This document shows positions 55,610-64,000 of a stretch of 64,000 bases of DNA, piece after piece (position 1 is the stretch's first letter; every line of letters begins with the position of its first letter). Below the pieces are notes generated by a model. The model ran no database searches, had not been told where the DNA came from, and saw only the letters and a list, made by a program, of their open reading frames with translations. The position numbers were made by a program, and so were the translations under genes. The stretch spans positions 496,001-560,000 of the forward strand of contig JARGXX010000095.1 of the NCBI GenBank assembly GCA_030374765.1, read 5' to 3'. The DNA comes from Agarophyton chilense (lineage: Eukaryota; Rhodophyta; Florideophyceae; Gracilariales; Gracilariaceae).

Positions 55610-56427
55610 TGTAGAGCAATCCCAGATGGGGAAATACCTCTCGGGTGTTCGAATCCCGCTCTCATGAAGAGGGGTACCTCAGCGAACGAGCCTTCGTGCC
55701 ACCGATGCGTGGGTGTAAGAGCACGGTGGTTCAGGCAATACCTACGAAGGTGATGAACCAAGGAAACGGGGGAAGAATCAAAGGGGGATCCAAGGACAAG
55801 GATATTCCGCGGAGAACGGCAAAGTGTAGGGCGAAAGTGTAGGGCGAAATAGGACGCACGACCAAGCGTACAGACCTATGAAAGGGGTAACCACAGTGGA
55901 TAAGCGAAATAAAGACGAATAAAAAAAATCCTATACAGGGGCAGTGTACTGACCTAAACACAGGAAAAACAACAAAAAGAAAGAAACACATCAATAACGA
56001 TGGTACAGGGACGCCTGAGCTTCCCGAGGGGATAGATTAGCCAAACCGGTCGCGGTTCCTCCCGTTAAGAGACGGAGACTCGCTTAGGCGACATAATCTA
56101 GAGCCAAGCGCTCTGTTACCATTTACTTGGTGGTAGCGATGGCGGTGAAGCCATCGCTTAAGTCTATTCTAGACAGTGACCTACACGTGTAGACTATTGG
56201 AGTGCAAACCAATCCTGGTCCATAGACGTATCATGCGTGTAACCCCAGCCCTGCACGTCCATCCGCCCACTACGGAGCTACTGTAGAGGCTTAACTAACA
56301 TACCTTCTAAGGTGTTTAAAATACTAAAAACTAATTTTCCTCATAAAACGATCAACGTGGTCCCCGATATATCGGACGCCATTTGAATGGTGCCCCGACC
56401 GGTTACACGCGCACGCGTTGCTCAACA
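55610..56427 (-). repeat. 5' LTR of chromovirus F
   Basis: On the plus strand it runs from TGTAGAGCAA to TTGCTCAACA, with near-perfect 10-bp inverted termini shared with the solo LTR at 42596-43511. It contains a T-arm-like word GTTCGAATCC (55647-55656). Confidence 0.75.
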
Positions 56428-57559
56428 GAATAGGCTACAGAAACGCTGCTGAAATTGTACCGATAGCATACTTCACCTCTTTGAAAAGGGTTTCATTTTT
56501 CTACTCTCCTTTTCTGAGGAGGAGGGCTCCGAACTGCCAGAATTCACTAAAGTGAACTGTTTCAGTTGGGACCGCTGGAAAACCACGAGCTTGAAAACGT
56601 GAATAACTTCATGTCAGCTTCACGGTGGCGTCCGCGAAGGAAAAACAAGTTCGAAAGCTTGACACACAATCTGGTTGAGATTTAGCAGGTCAACAAAAGG
56701 CACACTGTGTAGTTGTACGGCTGCAACCAAAACGAAGCTGCGGTTGGAACGAACATTAGAACCAGCGAAAGCTTGTTCTTTGCACGCCTACTTGCACGTA
56801 GATAGCTGTTTAACAATGGTCATTGTTCCTTTGGACAACGACGCTCCTCGAACGACGTTATGCGCTTGCGCGGAGAAGCCCGTACCACACCAGCTACTGA
56901 ATCTAGGCGGTCACGCCGGCATGTCAAACGCTCAACAACGCCGTTAGCCTGGAAATCGTGTGCGCGGAGGCAGATGGCGCTTTGAGACCACCAAAGTGGC
57001 TGCCGCGACAGCTTGGCTTCGGAAGACCGGGTGCCGGTGCTTTACGCCAGGGTGCGGCGCCTGGCGCGACTGGTTTTGCCTTGATGTGGTCGCAGATGAC
57101 ACAGTGTGAGCAACAGATGTAGCCGGAAGGGAATGATAACCGAACTGCGGATCAATGTTTTGAGATTTCTACTGAGCAACCGCAACTAAATGTCACCGCC
57201 TCGCTGCAAAAGAAGCCTAAAAAGAAAGTAAACACAACGACAACATCAAAAAAAATGCGCACGCGTACAAAACTGTGAGCAACACGCTCCTGTTATCGCC
57301 CAGACCGCTGGCGCCCATGTAAATAATGTCTTAGTCGTTGGGCAGTCTTACAGATACTATACAATTTGAACTCTTACAATGGTTACCAATATCACTTCAC
57401 TAGACCGTCGTCTTAACAGCCCTTGGCTCTCGCCGTCGCATTCACAATCGACTTTGTCAAGAGCGCAACTGACAAGCACATCCGCCGAGCGGGAGATTTT
57501 AAAACTGCTCCACGTGGTGGAGATGCTGTCCACCCCTCCAAGAGACACTCAACGTTAAA
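56428..57559. other. Unassigned region
   Basis: No recognisable gene. The small frame at 56675-56947 (+) has no known domain. Confidence 0.35.
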
Positions 57560-57990
57560 CCACTCCAACCAGTATGGACTCAAAGGTCTCAATGCTGCCA
57601 CTAACCACTCCAAGATTGAGTTGGGACCAGTACGCTGACCCACCAGTCATTTTGTTACAGGAAGGTCCTCGGCGTGTGCTTGACACAAAGTCAAATTGGG
57701 TATTTGAAGTTGAAAACCCTATAGAAAAGAAGAAGCAATTGGGTCATGTTTATCGTCTGATACTATACAGAGCAGATCTTGACGGCAAAGATGTTGATCC
57801 CGCTCTTCTGGAATATGCCTGCAGTAACGAGACAGAATGACAAACAGCAAAGACTTTGTTTAACATCAGAGATGGGCCTGGCGGTATTAATATTTTAGTT
57901 GAGTGGGAAGGCCTGCTACAGGAAACCGACAAACCTTAGTAACCCTTGAAAAACATTTGTCAAGACTTGCCTGGGTTTCTCCAAGACTAT
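57560..57990 (+). pseudogene. Old Ty3/gypsy integrase C-terminus with chromodomain relic
   Basis: The frame reads NWVFEVENPIEKKKQLGHVY then RLILYRADLDGKDVDPALLE, which resembles the integrase C-terminal region preceding a chromodomain in oomycete-type gypsy elements. After a TGA (57838-57840) it continues TLFNIRDG, INILVEWEGLLQETDKP, two stops, then PLKNICQDLPGFLQDYF, matching the chromodomain pattern LV.WEGL....TWEPL..I..D.P..L..F. It is a different, more decayed lineage from A-D. No LTR is recognised nearby. Confidence 0.6.
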
Positions 57991-60069
57991 TTTTTTACGT
58001 CTGGTGAGCACAAACTCAATCTCAGAGCCCTGAGGCTGTGCAACTTCGCAAAAACAGGCTAAGAGCTATTCTTATGACCCCTTTTACCATAGAGACTTCT
58101 GAATTAGAGGTAGCAGTCTAAAACGTTCATGTGCCGTGATGACATTGTCAGTTTTAATTGAAATCTTGAGAGCCAGACTAAATTTATTAAAGTAAAGGGC
58201 GGGAGGGGAACGCGAAAAGGGTCCTTGATCGATTCATTGGCCTTTCTACTTTTTTTGCGGGCGATCGCCTCGCGTTTAGTTCCGCAGATCCGCACACAAT
58301 AAAAAAAGGCTGCTTGACTAATGGTGTACAAGTAACCCTCTACACTAAAAAACTTAACACCTACTTCAGAGGTGTATCCAAAACTAAAAGCTCTCAGAAG
58401 AACTTTGAGTGATCAGAAAATGGGGATATTAATCTTAATAGATTTTGTAATATACACAGGAAAATAGATATGACACTGCATCCGCTTAGAACTTCGCACT
58501 TGTGATAATTGTGTAGCAATGCAGTTGTCATCTAAAGTATAGAAGCACCATCATGCTAGAAATGATAGTCATCTGACTCTCGCACCTCAGCGAATAGCAT
58601 TACCTAGAAGCCTCATATATACTCTAGTACCAGAATACTGTTCAATACTCACTGTTCTACCTTTGAGGAGCTCCTGGCAGGCGTACATGTCATCTGCAAC
58701 AAATTTGTCATTGTTTTCAGTGCAAAATATCCCGAAGAGAGTTACGAGGTTGTGCGTGAGGCAATTCAGGTCCTGGAGAACGAAATGTCTGTGAGGGGGT
58801 TCCCTTCGTCAGAGAAACAGAGAGCACAGCGAGCTCGTTTGAAGAAACGTATTGAATTCCTTATTATGTGCAGAACGTTCTGTGAGGAGAGTAGGAACGA
58901 TGCTGTCTTCACTACAATCACCGCCCCATTCTGTAGCTGCCACATATGCCTGGCGATCCAAAACGGTGCTAGTGTAGACTTAGAAGCGGTCAAGTTTTTT
59001 GGGCCCGAGTTTTGCCAATGTTGAAATGTTTGCGGTAAGGTAGACCTATTTTGCTTCTTATGAAATCTCGTGTATTTAGAAGGCCTACTTGCAGCTGTGA
59101 GAGTTAAATGGGCCACTTTTAGAGTTTTCTTCTTGTTGGTGTTCGTTATTGTGCGGTCGTCGATCCATTAGTACTGCTTTCTTCTTTTGCACACCAGGTG
59201 AGGGCAGGGAAACGGTGGGCATTTCCAACTTGGTCTCAATGTGTGGTTATGTTCAGTAGAGCTTTGTGAACTAGCTTTTCGGGAATTGCTTTGTTGATGT
59301 TTGTTTTTTCCTTATGTTCATTTTTTTTGTGGCGGGAGTTTCATATTGATAAAGCATTTTGATGCAGTGGTGGTCAAGTCCATGACGTCGAGTCGAAAGG
59401 CTCTGTCAATGACTTCGTTGTTGTATTGATCTTACTGCCGTGGAAAAATCCTAATGAAAGAAAGATTTGGTCGGGCTAGCTGCGGGTGGCTGATAGAGAA
59501 AAAAAAGATTTCGTCGTTCGATGTGTGGGTTCGTCTTAGTTTCAATGGTGACACGTTAATTTATTTAACAGATTTAAGGGGCTTAACCGCGAAGGCCGAA
59601 GAAGTGATCCCTATGCGCAGCTTGCGGCTGAGTCTGAATAATGAACTGAAATTCCAATGTCTCAGTCCCAGCAATTTTAGTGCTCTACTGATGCTCTCAT
59701 ATTGTGCGATACAGACCCCGAGCACTGCGTTTAGGGTGCATGAGCTAAAAAGGGGTATTTTTAAAGTAATATCATTTAAAAGGTAATCATAGTATGTGGC
59801 AAACGTAGCAAACATCACATTGTGATGTAGTCTGCCTCGACCGTGCAGTAAACACTAGAAAAACGTATATTTTGGAAGTTTTAATAGTCAAAAACTCGGA
59901 GAAGACAGACCGGACAGAATAATGGAAAACAGTTCTATGAATAAGTTGCAACCCAGCTGAAGGCCTACAAAAAGGGCGGCGCAGCAGCACCAGCCTTCTA
60001 CGAGTGTGTCAGTGACCTCAATTAGAATAAACTGTTCGGCCTTTCTAGAGGTTTTTATCCCCGGCCAAG
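57991..60069. other. Unassigned region
   Basis: Mostly AT-rich. The frame at 58752-59024 (+) includes a short charged helix-like stretch (LENEMSVRGFPSSEKQRAQR) and that at 59454-59786 (+) has no motif. No supported gene. Confidence 0.35.
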
Positions 60070-60561
60070 GGTGTTAGAAATCGCTTTCATCTACATGTAT
60101 CAACGCCAATACTGTAAGAGTCACTTGCCAACATCCCAACGTGTCCTGTGCCTCTGTTGAATTCCGAAAACTACTTTATCTGGTCTAGAAAGCTGGAAGT
60201 GATGCTATAGGCTAAAAACGTGTAGAGATTGGTCATGGAGAAGAAGCATAAGACAAAACCGAAGCAGAAGGGACAAATGGAGCAACCAGATTCAGAAGAA
60301 GGGGAAACCACCAAGAAAAATCAACATAACAACTCTTATTCAAGGTTTTACAGATCTAAGTAGATCCCAGGGTTTACTGTTTGTTCAGGCTGCCCTTTGT
60401 AGGCAGCCAAACTATCCCCCAGCTTCAAATCACTGGTCACAGGCTTTTCAAAATTTGTATCTAGTTCCTATTGCTTTGGTTACAAACTCTGCGCCACTCT
60501 TCCGATACAGTTCCTAAAAGCTGTATCCGTTCTTGTCCGATTGTAACGATCAATTCTCCAA
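60070..60561 (-). repeat. Putative 3' LTR of the copia element
   Basis: On the minus strand TGTTGGAGAATTG at 60561 fits the usual copia LTR start, and TGTTAGAAATCG on the plus strand at 60070 would be the inverted other end. A purine-rich GGTGGGGATGA lies some 30-40 bases before the start, so the true start could instead be TGTCAGGAG near 60590. The partner LTR is outside the window. Confidence 0.4.
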
Positions 60562-60614
60562 CACTACCTTGCTTTCCAATCTCCTGACAATCATCCCCAC
60601 CAGATTTCATATTA

Positions 60615-62345
60615 GCATGTTCTTTTCTTTTGGTAGCACTTTGGTGGAAACATCAGCTATCATTTGCGCAATGTTCAAGTATATCAAATAGACGTAGCCA
60701 TGCTGAACAGCCTTGCGCACAAAATGATACTTCACGTCGATATGTTTGCACGTCTCGTGGGTGGTCTCCTCCTTGCTGAATTCAACACTCCATCGTTATC
60801 ATCAAAGATTGTCAAAGGCGTTTCTGCCACGTCATAATTCTCAGCAAAAAATCTTCGTAGCCATAAACCTTCGCGCACTGCAAATGACATCGCAACGTAC
60901 TCTGCTTCAAGTGTAGACTGCGGGACTAGGTTCTGTTTCTTCGAACGCCATGTAATGGATACCCCACAGAACTTGATAACGTACCCGCTAGTCGACTTGC
61001 GGTCTGAACGATCACCAGCAAAATCCGCATCTGAACTCCCTATCAGTACACCTTTGCCTTTCTTGTGGACAATCTCTGCATCAACTGTAGTCTAAAAGAA
61101 CTTCAAGATATTCTTTGCGCCATTCCAATGCTCCTTATTGTAGGTCTGCATAAAACTGGCCAAGTAGAAAATAGAAAATGAAATTTCAGGTCGAACTTTG
61201 TTGGCCAAATGTATCAGTGATCCGACTAGTTCCCTGTAGCGTAGACCTTCTCCCCCTTCTGTTTTCGTCGCAGGCAAGTTTGAGTGTTGCAAAGGAACGT
61301 ACGCATCGGCCGCATGAGACATTCTGAAGCGCTTCGAAAGCTCCAAAGTAATGGACTTGTCATGAATGGGAATCTGGTTCTTCGTAGCCTCGAGTTCGAT
61401 AATCACACCAAGAAACTTCTTGGGGTCTTCAGTGATTCTTATTTTCACGGAAGTTTGCAACTCCTTCATGAACTGCCGGATGTCACTTCTTTCTTTCCCC
61501 GTTACCAAACAATCATCTACATACATCACAATACAAACCCTTCTCGATACCTTTCCATAGAAAAACAAACTCGGATCGTTTTGGGATTTAGAAGATCTAA
61601 TTTGGTCCATCACAGAAACAAAGTTCTTCCTCCAGGCACATGACGCTTGTTTTGTGCCGTAGATTGCCTTCAGCAAGCGTAGCACATGACTTTCTTTGCC
61701 CTGGATGACAAATCCCTTGGGCTGCGTCATGTACAACTCGTCTTCTCTATCGACATAGAGAAAAGCAGTCTGGACTTCCAACTGTATCATGAGAAGATCT
61801 TGTTCTACTGCCAGGGATAGTAGTGTGCGAATGGTATCATACTTGGCTACTGGCGCAAACAACTCGCCGTAGTCAATTCCCTTTCGCTGAGAGAAACCGC
61901 GCACGACCAAACGAGCCCTGTATCGGGTTACTTGACCGTTTTCATCAAGCTTCTTGAAGACTATCCATCGGTTGTCAATCGGAGTGCAGTTTGCCGGGTG
62001 CGGGACAGGTTTCCATACTTCCCGTTTCTTCATGTTGTCCATCTCTTCTTCGATTGATTGAACCGAGTTCTTTGCATCCGGAGCACGCTTAGCCTCTTCA
62101 TGAGTGTTGGGGTCATAAGAGGTCGAATCACTCAGCACGCTCTGTGCAATCAATGCAAGCGCAGTGTCCGGCTTGTACCGCGACGTCCGTTCACGAGTTC
62201 TAGTAGATTTGTCGTAGCTTTGCAGGATAGTGAGTGACGTCTTCCGGGTCGTAAGTAAAATCTTGTTCGGCATCAATGAAAACATCCTCTTCTTTGGCCT
62301 CTTGTTTCTTAACCTTATGTTAAGTGCCTTTTCTGTCTTCTGCAA
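60615..62345 (-). pseudogene. Ty1/copia Pol: reverse transcriptase and RNase H
   Basis: The RT frame (62345-61092) has the copia RVT_2 landmarks: NRWIVFKKLDENGQVTRYRA, LVVRGFSQRKGIDYGELFAP, LEVQTAFLYVDREDELYMTQ, LLKAIYGTKQASCAW, the catalytic VMYVDDCLV, and RYRELVGSLIHLANKVRPEI. After a TAG at 61092-61094 (CAG to TAG) the RNase H follows with SSDADFAGDRSDRKSTSGYV, LEAEYVAMSFAVREGLWLRR and, after an indel, HIDVKYHFVRKAV. A frameshift near 62205-62225 separates it from the integrase frame, with a TAA at 62320-62322. Confidence 0.9.
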
Positions 62346-64000
62346 TTGTCATTTCATCGGCGTGGGACTCTTCCCCCTCAGAACCTGTGATGTTCTCCTC
62401 CAATGGAATCAATTCTTCAATGATAGAGACGACTGTAGACAAGTCAAGCTCTTGACAGTTCATCACCTTCCTGTTCCAATCTACGACAGATTCTTTGAAC
62501 GATACATCCTTTGAGACAATGATTTTCGATGTTTCTGGTAGATACAATCTGTAACAGGTTCCCTTTTCGTAACCCACCAGCACTCCTCCCATGGAACGAG
62601 CAATGTAATTGTCACTTTTTGTTCTTCTCTCCTTGGGTATGTGAACAAAACATTTTGTTCCAAATGTCCGAAGATGTGATATGTTCGGCCTGTCGCCCAT
62701 GACCGCTTCGAGGGGAGTCACCTCGCGCTGATCGCTTCGCTTCGTGTACATTCGGTTGCGCAGGTAGTTCGCAGTAAGTACAGCTTCACCCCATAACTGA
62801 CTGTAGCGAGGAGTTCCAGCCAATTTTAGCAGCATTGTCTGCGCTTTGTCATTGAGTGTTCGATTCAAACGTTCGGCTTTGCCGTTTGACTCTGGACTAT
62901 ACGCTGATGAAGGCTCAAGAACAACCCCTTTGTCCTGTAACCACTTCGTGAATGAATTGGTCTCAATCTGGCCTGCATTATCGAACCGAAATCTCTTAAG
63001 CTTCAGTCTCGACTGAGTTTCAAACTCAGATATCATCTGCTTCAACGCATCCTCACAGGAGGACCTCTTTCTCAAGAACCTCACGGAGGACAGGCAGCTC
63101 TTGTCTTTATATGCCATCACAATATACCTTGCTCCAGAGAGAGACTGTATCTTGATTGGACCCATTACATCCGTATGAACGAGTTCTAGAATGCTCTTTG
63201 TCATCCTTTCGTTCTCAGTTATTGGCAGTCGGGATGCTTTGACTGCTTTGCCTAACGCACATGGCTCACAGTGAATCATCTTCTTGACTTCTTCCAACGA
63301 TACGCTCTTCACAATCATGAGCGTTTTTCGTAGATACTGGTAGCTGGGATGGCCCAATCTGTTGTGCCAAACCTTCGTAAAACTCTGATCATCATTGGAA
63401 ATCAATGCAGAATCCTCATCCTCTGATCGATGTGTTAGGAGTAGTTCATAGAGCCCTTCTTCGAGCTCTACAGCAATAGACAATTGTTTGTTACTACCAT
63501 ATACTTCTATCAACGCAACGCCGTTGTCAAACTCATCCGTAGTAAGCAGAATAGAGAGCCCTTTTCGCGTGATGGCGCTTACTGAGAGAAGGTTACACAT
63601 GAGCTTTGGAATAAATTGGACGTTTTCAAGATGAAGAGTCTCATCATTTGTTCGCACGCTCACGCTACATCGCACGTCTCCTCTGCCTTCAACCGACAAT
63701 TTCGCTCCGTTACCAACCGAGATGAACTTCTTTTCAGACCTCTTCACGGGAACACAGAAGTTCTTGAGGTCATTCATCATGTGAAAAGATGCGCCGGAGT
63801 CCAACTACCACTTGCTCTGTCGATTCCTCATCGTCTTCTGCCCTGCAACCGATAAATGATCAGCGCCAAACTCATCATCATCCTTGACATGAACTGGTGT
63901 CTCCAGGTATTCTTTGAATGCTATAGTGCTTGGAATGAAAGTGAAACATGCACTTCCATCGTCCTCTTCACCAGTCTCACGTGTGTTCTTCTGACTCTTC
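62320..64000 (-). pseudogene. Ty1/copia Gag-Pol: protease and integrase (5' end outside window)
   Basis: Open from the right edge except for a TAG at 63805-63807, just before the protease active site LDSGASFHM (CAG to TAG). Then come the protease (FISVGNGAKL, VQFIPKLMCNLLSVSAI), the integrase zinc finger (WHNRLGHPSYQYL ... CEPCALGK), and the core with LVHTDVMGPI, RFDNAGQIE and SPESNGKAERLNRTL, the three catalytic residues D, D, E. The C-terminal part has LRTFGTKCFVHIP and GGVLVGYEKGTCYRLYLP, the usual copia block. Gag lies beyond the window. Confidence 0.9.

Larger units (their letters stand above)
52575..56427 (-). mobile_element. Chromovirus F, 5' half only (truncated after protease)
   Basis: A minus-strand Ty3/gypsy element with a 5' LTR (55610-56427), PBS, gag and part of protease. 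Homology to element B ends near 52620, after ILQHL, where B reads LQPLSSLYDRHSL. RT, integrase, any antisense ORF and the 3' LTR are missing, so the element was cut by a deletion. Confidence 0.85.

Noticed and set aside
1-64000. CRISPR arrays, bacterial operons or rRNA genes
   Set aside because: No regularly spaced repeats, no operon-like gene runs and no rRNA-like sequence; the content is eukaryotic transposons.

Overview
This is repeat-dense nuclear DNA of a eukaryote. Most of it is LTR retrotransposons of the chromodomain-bearing Ty3/gypsy type. There are also pieces of Ty1/copia, piggyBac, Tc1/mariner and PIF/Harbinger elements, one intact-looking intronless zinc-finger gene, and one spliceosomal gene destroyed by an insertion. 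Base composition is balanced and the recognisable host genes lack introns. A red alga (florideophyte type) is my first guess and an oomycete my second; nothing in the window settles it.

Layout. 1-3941 is the 3' end of chromovirus A (+). 3942-7839 is mostly unassigned, with a Harbinger transposase relic at 5102-5444. From 7840 to about 41840 there is a single nest. An SF3B4-like splicing-factor gene (minus strand) is cut inside its first RRM by chromovirus C (minus strand, 8658-41645). C was then entered by chromovirus B (+, 16023-27144, target duplication CCAAT), chromovirus D (+, 28045-38120, target duplication TCTTC) and a piggyBac-like element (about 12160-14851). When the inserts are removed, the C polyprotein reads on in the same frame across all three junctions. 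41646-41750 holds the other half of the split SF3B4-like gene. 42222-44331 is a Tc1/mariner element with a solo LTR (42596-43511, duplication GTGTA) in its transposase. 46627-47837 is a zinc-finger gene with a TATA box and poly(A) signal. 52575-56427 is a truncated chromovirus F (minus) whose LTR is related to the solo LTR. About 57560-57990 is an old chromodomain relic. About 60070-64000 is the 3' part of a copia element (minus).

The most unusual feature is a third gene in chromoviruses A, B and D. It lies between the chromodomain and the 3' LTR, on the opposite strand, tail-to-tail with pol. Its product (roughly 600 residues or a little more) keeps recognisable blocks in B and D and a more diverged version in A. 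I know no family it belongs to. All copies here carry one or two disabling mutations, like nearly every ORF in these elements, and most nonsense changes can be explained as C-to-T. Four elements (B, C, D, F) share a primer-binding site, TGGTCTCCCGACTTAGAA, best explained by a tRNA with a C1-G72 acceptor stem, probably tRNA-Tyr.

Limits: all family assignments are from motif recognition by eye, and LTR divergence figures are rough hand counts.
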